Below, one piece after another: positions 48,961 to 61,985 of a DNA stretch of 64,000 nt. Each line of letters begins with the position of its first letter. The stretch's first letter is position 1. The notes beneath the pieces are model-generated. The model was given only the letters and a program-made list of their open reading frames with translations, searched no databases and was not told where the DNA came from. Source of the stretch: Mycoavidus sp. HKI (GTDB lineage: Bacteria; Pseudomonadota; Gammaproteobacteria; Burkholderiales; Burkholderiaceae); assembly GCF_020023735.2 (NCBI RefSeq), contig NZ_CP076444.2:1255501-1319500 (forward strand), given 5' to 3'. A program made the translations under genes and the position numbers.

Positions 48961-49506
48961 ATGACCATAACCGCCACACCTATCTTTAGATCCGTGCAGC
49001 AGTGCTTACATTTTTCTTTTCTCATGGAGATTTTGCCAGCAACATACAAAAGCCGAATGCAGACACTAATTAAAAAAACTAGAACATTTAGCTCTATAAA
49101 CCTTGACGGGCTGACGGCATTGGAAGTTCGGGGGCAGTGTGCATTAGTGCGTAATATGGTAATGCTTCACTTGCCCCAATCAGAGGTAGATGCAATTCAT
49201 GCATGGTATGGACATCAAGAATGTAAAGCGGGCGGTGTGCGTGGCATCCGCGATTACAGCCGGGAAAAGATATTCACACAGCACGACGAGGCAACGCTAG
49301 CGATAGCGTGGAGCGTGTTTGTTAGAGGGGCGCAGCGTAAGCACCTGTCCACCCGCAAAATTGCTAAAGAATATGGGCTATCTCAATCTACCGTAATGCG
49401 TGATGTAAAGGTTATCGCCCACAACGGAAGAGCACTTGAAGGCGAGGCAATCGAGCGTTTAACGCCGATTTTTGAGCGTAGCGGGCTGATAGAAATTGTT
49501 GAGTGA
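48961..49506 (+). CDS. Phage HTH protein, possible late-gene regulator
   Basis: This 181-residue protein has a C-terminal helix-turn-helix (TRKIAKEYGLSQSTVMRDVK). The central region has ALVRNMVMLHLPQSEVDAIH and WYGHQECKAGGVRGIRDY. It occupies the position of Q-type antiterminators between rusA and the packaging genes, but the fold cannot be assigned. The ATG at 48961 has GGA 7 bases upstream and is preferred to a TTG at 48949. Confidence 0.65.
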   Translation: MTITATPIFRSVQQCLHFSFLMEILPATYKSRMQTLIKKTRTFSSINLDGLTALEVRGQCALVRNMVMLHLPQSEVDAIHAWYGHQECKAGGVRGIRDYSREKIFTQHDEATLAIAWSVFVRGAQRKHLSTRKIAKEYGLSQSTVMRDVKVIAHNGRALEGEAIERLTPIFERSGLIEIVE

Positions 49507-49680
49507 TTGAAAAAACAGGCATTTTTCTTAAAGCTAGATTTTTAATTTTTGCACGCCAGGTCTGAACGTAGAGGGCAGCATCCCATAGAAATACCTGGGG
49601 TAGCCAATTTAAGTAGTCAAATTGGTTGTGGTCAAATAGGGTTGCTATTTTAATTTTTGGCTAGTACGATAATCACTAGT

Positions 49681-49702
49681 CAAATAGGGTATACTCTATT
49701 TG
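49681..49702 (+). promoter_or_regulatory. Dyad operator over the -10 of the serine recombinase
   Basis: CAAATAG-GGTATACT-CTATTTG is an inverted repeat with an 8-bp spacer that contains the probable -10 TATACT. A direct copy of GTCAAATAGGGT lies at 49631-49642. This suggests autoregulation of the recombinase gene, or a res-type crossover site. Confidence 0.6.
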
Positions 49703-49740
49703 TCAATTTAAGGCCCTCTACTTCATTGGAAGCATCCCCT

Positions 49741-50370
49741 ATGAACGTTGCCCGTATTTACCTACGTGTTAGCACTGAAGAGCAAGACCTCACCCGCCAG
49801 GCTACATTAGAAGACAGCACCCGCGAAGCAGGGTATTACATTGCAGGGGTCTATCGGGAGAAGGCATCAGGCGCACGGGCAGATCGCCCTGAACTGCTGC
49901 GCATGATTGAAGATTTGCAATCTGATGAGGTCGTGGTGGCTGAAAAAATAGACCGCTTAAGCCGCTTGCCTTTACCTGGGGCGGAACAACTGATTGCAGC
50001 TATTCGGGCCAAAGGCGCACGCTTAGCCATACCGGGGGTTGTTGATTTATCGGAGTTCGCGCAGGCGTCGGATGGCATCGCAAAAATCGTCCTGGAATCT
50101 ACCCAGGAAATGCTACTCAGGCTCGCGTTGCAAATGTCTCGTGATGACTATGAAACACGCCGTGAGCGCCAACGCCAAGGCATAGAATTAGCCAAGAAAG
50201 CAGGCAAATATGGGGGCCGCAAACCCAACTTGATTCAACAGCAGCGCATTATCGCCTTACGCAGCGCTAAAGAAACCATCCAGCGCACCGCCGAGTTAGC
50301 GGGGTGTAGCGAAAGCCAAGTTAAGTTGATATGGAGCCGACATGCATACAACCAAGATTTAAATGATTGA
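49741..50370 (+). CDS. Serine recombinase (resolvase/invertase family)
   Basis: This 209-residue protein begins MNVARIYLRVSTEEQDLTRQ with the catalytic Ser in LRVSTEEQ. It has a conserved YREKASGARADRPEL, EKIDRLSR and a C-terminal HTH (ETIQRTAELAGCSESQVKLI). The start at 49741 fits the family; the longer reading is unlikely. It may act on the dyad sites upstream; no invertible segment is seen nearby. Confidence 0.9.
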   Translation: MNVARIYLRVSTEEQDLTRQATLEDSTREAGYYIAGVYREKASGARADRPELLRMIEDLQSDEVVVAEKIDRLSRLPLPGAEQLIAAIRAKGARLAIPGVVDLSEFAQASDGIAKIVLESTQEMLLRLALQMSRDDYETRRERQRQGIELAKKAGKYGGRKPNLIQQQRIIALRSAKETIQRTAELAGCSESQVKLIWSRHAYNQDLND

Positions 50371-50481
50371 CTGATAATTATAGAGATAGGTAAGAAAATT
50401 TTTTACCTATCTCTTGACTTTTTGGTTCAGTTGATGCATATTCCTGATATTGTCTGGACGAAAGCATGTTCAGACCGCTTA

Positions 50482-50506
50482 AAAGCTCGCCAAAAGTGGG
50501 CTTTTT
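50482..50506 (+). terminator. Intrinsic terminator after the recombinase
   Basis: AAAGCTCGC pairs with GTGGGCTTT (two G-T pairs) around loop CAAAA, followed by T residues. It is the first of two stops between the recombinase and terS. Confidence 0.6.
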
Positions 50507-50553
50507 GCATTTCTAGTACGTATTTATCCTCCGCCACCCTCCGCGGTGGCTTT

Positions 50554-50597
50554 GAAACCCGCGCTCAGTCCCATGCTGGCGCGGGTTTCGCTTTTTT
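50554..50597 (+). terminator. Strong hairpin terminator before terS
   Basis: GAAACCCGCGC at 50554-50564 pairs perfectly with GCGCGGGTTTC at 50579-50589, and a T6 run follows. It is only 74 bp before terS, so late transcription must start between it and terS or pass by antitermination. Regions like this often hold the packaging site. Confidence 0.8.
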
Positions 50598-50670
50598 GGC
50601 TTGCGTTTATGGCAATGTGGCTATCCGCCTAGCCCAACTAGGGCGCTAGCCTAGGCGCCTGGAGTCACAC

Positions 50671-51108
50671 ATGTCAGGAGTAAAAAATAAATCGGGTGGA
50701 AAACGCCCAGGCGCTGGGCGCTTGGCTTTTAACCCTAGCGATGAACAGCGTAAGCTAGTAAAAAAATTGTCCGCTTTGGGTATTCGCCATTCAGATATTC
50801 CGCTGTTGATTGTAGATGCCAAAGGGAACGCTATCTCTGAGCCAACGCTGCGCAAGTATTTCTCCTTTGAACTTGCGAGCGGTAAAGTAGCGGCGAACGC
50901 TGAAGTGGCTGAAACGCTATTTAATAAAGCGACGAAGGGAGACGATACCACCGCAATGATTTTTTGGTTGAAATCTCAAGCTGGCTGGACAGATAGGCAG
51001 CGCGTGGAATTAACCGGCGCAAATGGTGCTCCGATACAGTCGATCACTACCGCAACGAATGATCCGATAGAGGCTGCCAAAATTTATCAGCAGATGGTGA
51101 ACTCGTAA
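50671..51108 (+). CDS. terS: Phage terminase small subunit
   Basis: This 145-residue DNA-recognition subunit begins VKNKSGGKRPGAGRLAFNPS, with an N-terminal HTH-like region. The conserved core EPTLRKYFSFELASGKVAAN and AMIFWLKSQAGWTDRQRVE follows. It ends NDPIEAAKIYQQMVNS. Its stop and the bases after it are homologous to the junction just before terL, showing that 51109-52030 was inserted between terS and terL. Confidence 0.87.
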   Translation: MSGVKNKSGGKRPGAGRLAFNPSDEQRKLVKKLSALGIRHSDIPLLIVDAKGNAISEPTLRKYFSFELASGKVAANAEVAETLFNKATKGDDTTAMIFWLKSQAGWTDRQRVELTGANGAPIQSITTATNDPIEAAKIYQQMVNS

Positions 51109-51258
51109 AATACTTATTGCACGCCAAGCTCGCTATGTGAGTCGCTAAGAAATTGCTATGCAATGAGCGCGCAGGGCCATTTTTTTAGCATCAAAAAGGC
51201 TGTACAAAGCAGTCGTGCACGTTCAGCATAGACATGACCTTGTACAGAATTCTTGATG

Positions 51259-51366
51259 TTAGGATCGGTTTTTAGGATGTTGCTGTTCGTATTGCTTTTT
51301 AGCGTACAGTGCAGCAGAAACAGCAAGAGACAGCATAACTGCCATCGTCGCATATACAATAATCAT
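51259..51366 (-). CDS. 35-residue small membrane protein of the moron
   Basis: The peptide begins MIIVYATMAVMLSLAVSAAL and continues with a polar tail (YAKKQYEQQHPKNRS), giving one membrane span. Its ATG overlaps the TGA of the 83-residue gene (ATGA). The overlapping frame of 67 codons on the same strand is out of frame and unlikely. Confidence 0.55.
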   Translation of the reverse strand: MIIVYATMAVMLSLAVSAALYAKKQYEQQHPKNRS

Positions 51367-51614
51367 TCGTCCTCTCCTTTTAAAGTGAACCACTTTAAAC
51401 TACCAATGTAAACCATTATAAGCCCGTATATAGCCAAAATGAGCGTAAGTATTCCCTTATGGTCCAGGAAATATCCGAATACAGAACCTGAAGCCATCGC
51501 CACACCATGATTACGTATGGACTGTGCTAAATCGGGTAGGCTAAGCTGCCTAAAAATTTGATTCTTCAACAGGCCGATAGCCTGCTGTAGAGGAGCTAGA
51601 AATTTTAGTGTCAT
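51363..51614 (-). CDS. 83-residue moron protein with one membrane span
   Basis: The protein starts MTLKFLAPLQQAIGLLKNQI and has a membrane segment near the C-terminus (GILTLILAIYGLIMVYIGSL). It is coupled to a second small membrane protein. Placement in a moron antiparallel to the late genes suggests expression in the lysogen, for example superinfection exclusion. I do not recognise either protein. Confidence 0.55.
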   Translation of the reverse strand: MTLKFLAPLQQAIGLLKNQIFRQLSLPDLAQSIRNHGVAMASGSVFGYFLDHKGILTLILAIYGLIMVYIGSLKWFTLKGEDE

Positions 51615-51626
51615 CTCAATGGGTTT

Positions 51627-51706
51627 TTAATAAGGAAATTTTGCCGATAAGGCCCCTTCGCGTTTCAAGTCTCGTTTAAATGGTTCGATTGCTTAATCGT
51701 CCGCAT
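51627..51706 (-). pseudogene. YafQ/RelE-type toxin, frameshifted stub
   Basis: The ATG at 51704-51706 overlaps the 3' end of the dinJ gene, as toxin starts do. The frame reads MRTIKQSN, then shifts by one base to FKRDLKREGALSAKFPY and stops. YafQ toxins begin MRTIKxSxQFKRDLKRE, so the start is recognisable but the remaining 70 or so residues, including the catalytic His, are gone. Confidence 0.7.
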
Positions 51707-51974
51707 CCAGCACCTTTTGTAGCTCGTCAAGCGTCACTGTTTCCAGCTTACCGTGCCGTGCTTCTTTCATTGCTTGGGGGGCGTGTGCGATTGCTTCGAT
51801 AGTCGTAGTGTTTGGCACCAGAGGCTCAAATGGCAACGCCTTTTCACGTGTAATACGGGTTAACAAAATACGGAAAGCATCAGACACCGTTAGTCCTATC
51901 GCTGCTAATACGGCGGTGGCTTCTTCCTTAATATGCTCGTCGATTCGAGCACGAACTACCGTAGTTGCAGACAT
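51693..51974 (-). CDS. dinJ: RelB/DinJ-family antitoxin
   Basis: This 93-residue ribbon-helix-helix antitoxin begins MSATTVVRARIDEHIKEEAT and has the core LAAIGLTVSDAFRILLTRIT. GGAG precedes the ATG at 51974 by 7 bases; an ATG four codons earlier lacks this. Its toxin partner is a stub, so it survives alone and may still repress its own promoter or neutralise related toxins. Confidence 0.85.
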   Translation of the reverse strand: MSATTVVRARIDEHIKEEATAVLAAIGLTVSDAFRILLTRITREKALPFEPLVPNTTTIEAIAHAPQAMKEARHGKLETVTLDELQKVLDADD

Positions 51975-52027
51975 GATTTTCTCCATATATTTATGGCCAC
52001 ATTGTGGCCAAAATGTTTATTAAATGC

Positions 52028-52105
52028 AATTTGAATTCTGATGGAGCCGTCATAAACGATCCAGTTAAGGCCGCAAAAACGTATCAGCAGGCGATGAATT
52101 CATAA
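52028..52105 (+). pseudogene. Second terS 3' end, from a divergent phage
   Basis: The frame reads NLNSDGAVINDPVKAAKTYQ then QAMNS and stops one base before terL. It is related, but not identical, to the end of the intact terS (NDPIEAAKIYQQMVNS). The bases after the intact terS stop (TAAAATACTTATTGC) likewise resemble the terL start (TAAAATGCCTATTCC). The moron is thus bounded by diverged copies of the terS-terL junction. Confidence 0.8.
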
Positions 52106-52106
52106 A

Positions 52107-56043
<3,937 letters not shown>

Positions 56044-56047
<4 letters not shown>

Positions 56048-57306
56048 CACACCGCGCCATTGATACCAATGGATGGGTAGAAATTCGTGATAACCCGCTT
56101 TCAAAGGTTGGCGTGTTTCCATATCTTGGCCGATCTATAGGCGCACCTGAGCCAGACCGGGTCTACATGGTCTACCGCCCTGAAGAAGAATTATCTCACT
56201 CAGACTGTATTCAGTCATTCCGGCTACTGCCGTGGGTCGATGAGCACGCCATGCTAGGCAATGAGGAATCCGGCTTTACCGCTCCCGAAACAAAAGGCAT
56301 TCACGGCGTCATCGGTGAAGACGTGTACTACAAAAACGGCGTACTCAAAGGCAATCTCAAAGTTTTTTCCGAATCTCTCGCATCGCTTATCAATAGCGGC
56401 AAACGAGAGCTATCAGCCGGTTATCGCTGTCAGTACGAATTCACGACAGGCCAATACAACGGACAACATTACGATGCGATCCAACGAGCAATTAGAGGCA
56501 ATCACCTTGCATCGGTTAAGGAGGGACGCATGGGGCCAGATGTGGCCGTTTTAGACCATATGACATTTACATTCGATGCAAAGGAGCTATGTATGCCAGA
56601 TGATGAGAAAAACCCAGAAGGAAAAGATGAAGACGTGTCTTTAGCTGATGCAGTCAAGCAATTAATTCCGATTCTGCAAGCGCTAGTAAGTCGTACCCCT
56701 GCCACCGACGACGAGGACAACCCACCAGACCAGAATCAAACGCCGGTTGAAGATGATGATACGCCCCCCTTGATGGAGGATGAAGAAGAAACCGAAGACG
56801 AGAAAGAAAATGATGACGACAAAACCGCGCAAGCGATGGACGCCGCAATCCAAGCATTGTGGGCCGCGTCAAAATCTGCGCCCAAAGCCATGCGTAAAAA
56901 CATGGATAGCGCGATTACGGGATTGCGCAAGGTCTGTGCTCACACCCAGTCAAATCAAAGTAATCGAATCGTCTCTACCATTGATGCAGCTGATATTAAA
57001 GCGCTACGGGTACGACTTGAACAATTGGAACGCAAAGAAAGTGAAGCCCATAAACGTGTTGAACTGGCTAACCGCCTCTCTGCGCACATTGGTGCGTTCG
57101 ATCATGCCGACAAAACGTTAGATCAAATCGCGCGCTATGGCGTCTCAAAGCTGGGTATCCCCTGCGCTAAAGGGCAGGAAATTATCGCAATCGATAGTTT
57201 TTTATGGGATCGAAAACCACCGCAACCCGGAACGGGATTGGATAGCGTAATGAATAAAAATCTTTCAGTCGTGAAAGAGCTCGAGAACTATCTACAAGGA
57301 GCCTAA
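56044..57306 (+). CDS. DUF2213 phage protein, probable prohead protease/scaffold
   Basis: This 420-residue protein has an N-terminal DUF2213 domain ([54 protein letters not shown]). An acidic, low-complexity stretch (about residues 230-260, Asp/Glu runs) follows, then a coiled-coil C-terminus. The arrangement suits a fused protease and scaffold for capsid assembly. Confidence 0.83.
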
Positions 57307-57309
57307 ACC

Positions 57310-57810
57310 ATGCCTTTTCAAAATACGGTACGTGCTGAGATGACATTGGGCGTGCCAGGTGAGCTATTTACGAGCGGCCCGATGCGGGTTGCACCGTGGA
57401 CATTAGTTTCTGACAAGCCTAATGTGATTGGTTACGCCTACACACTCGTTAGTGAAAGGGTGGCGCAAGTGGGCGGTACAGGCCCATTCGTAGGGATTTT
57501 GATTCATCCTAAGCATTACGCTTCTTGCGGCACCTCTGAGGGCATTCTAGCGCCTACCTTGGAGTTACGAAATAACAGCAGAGGTGAGTTGCTCACAATG
57601 GGGGAAATTGTCGTGAGCCTGATCCCCCCGGCGGATATTGGCTATGTCGTCATTTATGACACGACCACGGGTGCTTTGTCCGCTATCGCAAAAGATAAGG
57701 AAATACCAGAGGGAAGTGCTGAGGTGCCGAACACAGTTATCTCTGGCTATGTGCCCACCTCTTACAAGCCCGCTGCTCCGGAATTAACCGTGATCACATT
57801 GACTAACTGA
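57310..57810 (+). CDS. Phage head decoration/structural cement protein
   Basis: This 166-residue beta-rich protein lies between the DUF2213 gene and the major capsid gene: [60 protein letters not shown]. Size, composition and position match P22-like cement proteins. The exact family is not certain. Confidence 0.7.
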   Translation: MPFQNTVRAEMTLGVPGELFTSGPMRVAPWTLVSDKPNVIGYAYTLVSERVAQVGGTGPFVGILIHPKHYASCGTSEGILAPTLELRNNSRGELLTMGEIVVSLIPPADIGYVVIYDTTTGALSAIAKDKEIPEGSAEVPNTVISGYVPTSYKPAAPELTVITLTN

Positions 57811-57820
57811 GATATCGAAT

Positions 57821-58918
57821 ATGCAAAGCCAAGAACATTCATATATCGGCCCGCGTGCGGTACGACAACTCGAACTGTCTAATGTGGACGGATATCAGGC
57901 GCTATCTAGGATCGGGATTGGCATGGATGATGCCATTGTGTATAGCATGATGGATGCTATGCCCGACGCTTCGCCGATGCCTGGTTTGACTACGCCGAGT
58001 ATTACAACGCCCGCGCAATTCTTGCAAAACTGGTTGCCGGGTTTTGTCCGAGTTATCACGCAAGCGCGCAACATTGATGAGTGCGTGGGCATCCTAACGG
58101 CTGGTTCTTGGGAAGATGAGGAAATTGTTCAAGGTGTGATGGAACTCACCGGCACAGCCCGACCATATGGCGACTATACCAACGTCCCTTTATCGTCGTG
58201 GAATGTCAACTTTGAGCAGCGTACTGTCGTGCGATTTGAAAAAGGAATGCGCACCGTCCCTCTTGAAGAAAAGCGCGCCTCCAAAATGGGCGTCGATAGC
58301 CCCGCAAGCAAACGCGCAGCAGCAGCGGACGCACTGGAAATAGCCAGAAACCGGATCGGATTTTTGGGCTACAACGCGGGGCAAAATATCACGTATGGTC
58401 TATTAAATGATCCCAGTCTACCGCCCTATAGCACGTTACCAAAGAGCAAGGGTGCCAACGGCTCAACAAAATGGAGAGATAAATCTTTCTCAGAAATTAC
58501 CGCAGACATTCGTACGATGGTTTCCGATCTGCGTAGTCAGTCAGGCGGGAACATCAAACCAAAAGTGATACCCCTTACGCTCGTCTTGGGTGAGTTGGCG
58601 GTCGATTATCTATCTGTTACTGAGTTGGGTAATTCCGTACAGGAATGGTTAACAAAGACCTATCCGACAATGCGCGTTGTATCGTGTCCAGAATTCGATG
58701 CTGCCCACGGTGGCGATAACGTAGCGTATCTCTATGCAGAAAGCGTGAATGATCTATCTACGGACGGAGGTCACACTTTTGTGCAGGTCGTACCGGCAAA
58801 ATTTGAGTTACTCGGTATCCAGAAACTCGCAAAAGGGCATGAAGAGGCTTACTCCAATGCAACCGCCGGGGTCATGTGCAAGCGGCCTTATGCGGTGGTG
58901 CGACGCTTTGGAATTTAA
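57821..58918 (+). CDS. Phage major capsid protein (DUF2184)
   Basis: This 365-residue protein matches the DUF2184 type: SITTPAQFLQNWLPGFVRVI, TAGSWEDEEIVQGVMELTG, RTVVRFEKGMRTVPLEEKRA, and a C-terminal AGVMCKRPYAVVRRFGI. No signal or cleavage site is visible. It is full length. Confidence 0.87.
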   Translation: MQSQEHSYIGPRAVRQLELSNVDGYQALSRIGIGMDDAIVYSMMDAMPDASPMPGLTTPSITTPAQFLQNWLPGFVRVITQARNIDECVGILTAGSWEDEEIVQGVMELTGTARPYGDYTNVPLSSWNVNFEQRTVVRFEKGMRTVPLEEKRASKMGVDSPASKRAAAADALEIARNRIGFLGYNAGQNITYGLLNDPSLPPYSTLPKSKGANGSTKWRDKSFSEITADIRTMVSDLRSQSGGNIKPKVIPLTLVLGELAVDYLSVTELGNSVQEWLTKTYPTMRVVSCPEFDAAHGGDNVAYLYAESVNDLSTDGGHTFVQVVPAKFELLGIQKLAKGHEEAYSNATAGVMCKRPYAVVRRFGI

Positions 58919-58929
58919 AGGAGATTACG

Positions 58930-59313
58930 ATGCCTTATGTTTACTCGACTCTGACGGCCAGCACCGATTATCGTGTATGGATGCCAAGCAAAAATGAATT
59001 GCCCACTGCGGGCCGCTCCATTGTTATTAATGGTGGAACAGGTATTGCCACTAAAGGCGCTACGAGCAAAGACCTAATTACGCCGTATGGAATAGTAACC
59101 AAAGTAACCGATGAAGAGTTGGCACTTCTAGAAGCGGATAAAGCTTTCCAACTGCATGTTGAACGGGGCTTTATTCGCGTCGAACGTATCAAAACCGATC
59201 CTGAAAAAGTCGCCGCCAACATGGCGAGCAGAGACGGCTCATCGCCACTGGTGCCGCAGGACTTTGCAGAGAATGAGCAACCCAAGACTAAAACCAAAAC
59301 CAAGGGTGAGTGA
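58930..59313 (+). CDS. Hypothetical phage head protein
   Basis: This 127-residue protein begins [20 protein letters not shown] after a clear AAAGGAG box; a longer frame from 58876 lies inside the capsid gene and is rejected. It has a Lys-rich tail (KTKTKTKGE). The family is unknown; position suggests a head-completion or accessory protein. Confidence 0.7.
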   Translation: MPYVYSTLTASTDYRVWMPSKNELPTAGRSIVINGGTGIATKGATSKDLITPYGIVTKVTDEELALLEADKAFQLHVERGFIRVERIKTDPEKVAANMASRDGSSPLVPQDFAENEQPKTKTKTKGE

Positions 59314-59756
59314 TGATGGGTGGGATCATCCAATTTGATGTGAGTGCGTTTCGTTTGTCCTTTCCGGCGTTCGCAAACATGGAAACCTATCCTGATGCAT
59401 CGCTCTTAGCAAGTTGGGATGCAGCAACCTGTTACGTTAGCCCGCAAAACTACGGCTATCTACAGGGAGAGAGCCGTGCACGAGCACTCAATCTGATGAC
59501 AGCGCATCTAGTGGCTTTGGCCGACATCGTCAAAGCGGGCCAGATGCCAAGCATGGTATCCGCATCTACCGTAGACAAAGTAGCCGTCACCCTGACGCCG
59601 CCCCCCGTTAAATCGCAATGGCAGTGGTGGTTATCTCTCACCCCCTATGGGCAGCAGCTCTTAGCATTGCTGTCAGCCAGTGCTGCTGGTGGTTTCTATA
59701 TTGGCGGGTTGCCTGAGGGCTCAGGGTTTCGCCGGGTTCATGGAATATATCCCTGA
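59313..59756 (+). CDS. DUF4054 phage head-tail connector protein
   Basis: This protein of about 147 residues matches DUF4054 adaptors: [60 protein letters not shown], and [18 protein letters not shown]. The ATG at 59313 overlaps the previous TGA. Confidence 0.82.
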   Translation: MMGGIIQFDVSAFRLSFPAFANMETYPDASLLASWDAATCYVSPQNYGYLQGESRARALNLMTAHLVALADIVKAGQMPSMVSASTVDKVAVTLTPPPVKSQWQWWLSLTPYGQQLLALLSASAAGGFYIGGLPEGSGFRRVHGIYP

Positions 59757-59800
59757 CACTTCCCCTTTTTTATCAAAAGACATTTTGAAGAGTACGCCCG

Positions 59801-60298
59801 ATGACCAAAGTGAAACGCACGCTCGGTCCTGGTGGCGCTCGTCTCTATAACGCGCTCAAGCAGATTGATAGCAAAGTCGCAAAGGTCGGGTGGTTTGAAT
59901 CCTCGAAATACGAAAACGGCACGCCGGTAGCCTATGTGGCGGCGATACATGAATATGGCGTGCCGGAGAAAAACATCCCAACGCGTGCCACGATGCGCCC
60001 GACACTGCAAGCGCAGCGCGCACCGTGGGTTAGCCTCGCACAGGCCGGATTGACAGGGGTGTTTCGTGGCACAGAGACTGCTTCTACCGCAATGGAAAAG
60101 ATAGGCGCTAAAGCTGCTGGGGATATCCGAAAGGCCATTTCGCAGCTCCATACGCCGCCTTTAAAGGTTAAAACGGTTAAAGCGCGTTTGCGCGGCAAAA
60201 AGCAGGGGCGCGTAGTCTCGCTCACGATAGCGAAGCCCTTAGTGGATTCCGGCGTGCTTCTGAATACGCTTACCCACCTAGTCGAAAACAAATCATGA
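59801..60298 (+). CDS. Phage neck/tail-completion protein, HK97 gp10-like
   Basis: This 165-residue basic protein has [40 protein letters not shown] (typical of gp10-like tail-completion proteins) and a C-terminal [18 protein letters not shown]. It overlaps the next gene by 4 bp. Confidence 0.78.
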   Translation: MTKVKRTLGPGGARLYNALKQIDSKVAKVGWFESSKYENGTPVAYVAAIHEYGVPEKNIPTRATMRPTLQAQRAPWVSLAQAGLTGVFRGTETASTAMEKIGAKAAGDIRKAISQLHTPPLKVKTVKARLRGKKQGRVVSLTIAKPLVDSGVLLNTLTHLVENKS

Positions 60299-60657
60299 CG
60301 CCCGGCGCGAATGTGCTCAGCCTTGCGTTATCGGTTATCGGCAAGCAATGCATCAAATATTACTGTTTCATCGGACGCGAGACGAACGAGATCGGTATTG
60401 ATCTTAATCGCTATGCGCCGCCCGAAACCCTATACGCCAGTGTGCAAGCAGTAGATCGCAATGTGTATCCATACCTGGGGCTGGATTTTCAGAAAAGGTA
60501 TATCCGCGTCTATGCCTGTAAGCCATTACAAGACATTGGTAGAGACCGTTCTAGTGATCAAATCGAATTTGCTAACCAGCGTTATCAAGTGCTCTCGGAT
60601 GCGGATTGGTATCACATAGACGGGTGGGATGGTGCGCTTTGCGTACAGATACATTAA
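60295..60657 (+). CDS. Hypothetical phage neck protein
   Basis: This 120-residue protein contains [40 protein letters not shown] and [20 protein letters not shown]. It is a conserved type between gp10-like and tail-terminator genes in related phages. The next phage gene now begins at 62515, so a 1.85-kb block has been inserted after this one. Confidence 0.72.
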   Translation: MTPGANVLSLALSVIGKQCIKYYCFIGRETNEIGIDLNRYAPPETLYASVQAVDRNVYPYLGLDFQKRYIRVYACKPLQDIGRDRSSDQIEFANQRYQVLSDADWYHIDGWDGALCVQIH

Positions 60658-60791
60658 CCGAGCTGAAATTGACTTTGTAGGTAAATTATCAGGTGTTTAT
60701 TGTATGCAGGAGTTTGATATTTATTGGTAAACAGTGCTAATGAATAAAGAGAAGACTTTTCGGAGGGCGGTAATTTTATTCGCCCTATTAG

Positions 60792-61985
60792 GTGCCAAAA
60801 AGGCAAAAGGGGGCGGCTTTGAGTCCATCCACTAATGCCGCGTGCTCCTCAAGTACCAGCACACCTATTTATATTAGTACGGTTGGCCCGTATACCGGAA
60901 AAGGCAAGCAACGTGCTGACCCTGCCTATGAACAGAAAATAACGGATGAAAGGGGCCTATGCATAGTAGACGATAGTCGTTCTGCATTGACCAATCCGAG
61001 CGCACCAGATTACGCTATTAGCACGCACTTCGCATTTACAGAAAACCAGAGCACCCATAAAATTTTGAGTACGTGTGAGCGCATAATTTGCGCCACAGAT
61101 AAGCACTATACGAAAATAGCCGATCCAAAAGGTGGGTTAAATAAGCTCAAAGAAATTTGCGAGAATGAGCGCGAGACGATAGTTAAATTAGAAATAAAGG
61201 CCCCGATAGACCCTGTTACCCATATTGGCCTCGAGACTGCGAAAGAAACACATAGTGCATTCTTGCAGGAACGGGTTAACGAGGCACTGCGCATTGTAGA
61301 TAGCATATGCCAAATTATCCAAACGCTGGTGGCGCATCCTAAAGAATCGATTAGTGCTCAAGATATTAGTTCCCTAGAGCCATTGATAGAAAACATCGTA
61401 GTTGAGATAGCCAAGCTACAAAAAAGCTTACCCAGCCCTGCGAAAGCATTTTTAGGCGTGTTATTTGTTGCGGGGCTAGTCGCCCCTTTTATGGGCTTAA
61501 TTTGGTATATTCTGGGAACTCTAGGATTGTTCTCTATGACGGCTGTGCTACCCCAGGCGCTTGCAACTTCTGCCTGGGTAGTAGGGGTTATTTTCGGCCT
61601 CATAATAAAGTGGCCTGATTACAAAAATGCGTGTGCAGAAAGAGCTTCTTCCAGTACACGGCAATTAATACAGTGCCACGAGACAATACGTTCTGCTCAT
61701 AAGGAATTTAAAAAGAAAATGGACTCTGTAAAACTGGACAAATTGGACAAAGGTATAGAAAACACATTCCGCGCTAGCTCTATCGCTTTTGCTGAAACAA
61801 GCGCTATGCGGAATGAAGTTAGTGAGAAGCTTGATCGCTTACTAGCCTCTCGCTCTGAGTCAGCCAGCCCTGATTTAGCAGCAGAAAATGCAAGGCTGCG
61901 GGAACAGTTGGCTCAGAAAGACGCAACTATAGCCAATCTAGCAGCCGCTATAAGTAATATGAATAATGTAAATAAATTAGGATAA
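60792..61985 (+). CDS. Membrane/coiled-coil protein of unknown function, effector-like
   Basis: This 397-residue protein is not phage-like. It has a Ser/Thr-rich disordered start ([20 protein letters not shown]), a helical segment at about 80-215 and a hydrophobic block at about 218-271 ([20 protein letters not shown] through [12 protein letters not shown]) forming two or three membrane spans. A long coiled-coil tail ends NMNNVNKLG. The start is uncertain: GTG at 60792 or TTG at 60819 after an AAGGGGG run. The layout recalls host-membrane effectors with paired spans and coiled coils, but no secretion evidence is visible. Its 3' end is duplicated downstream. Confidence 0.7.
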   Translation: MPKRQKGAALSPSTNAACSSSTSTPIYISTVGPYTGKGKQRADPAYEQKITDERGLCIVDDSRSALTNPSAPDYAISTHFAFTENQSTHKILSTCERIICATDKHYTKIADPKGGLNKLKEICENERETIVKLEIKAPIDPVTHIGLETAKETHSAFLQERVNEALRIVDSICQIIQTLVAHPKESISAQDISSLEPLIENIVVEIAKLQKSLPSPAKAFLGVLFVAGLVAPFMGLIWYILGTLGLFSMTAVLPQALATSAWVVGVIFGLIIKWPDYKNACAERASSSTRQLIQCHETIRSAHKEFKKKMDSVKLDKLDKGIENTFRASSIAFAETSAMRNEVSEKLDRLLASRSESASPDLAAENARLREQLAQKDATIANLAAAISNMNNVNKLG

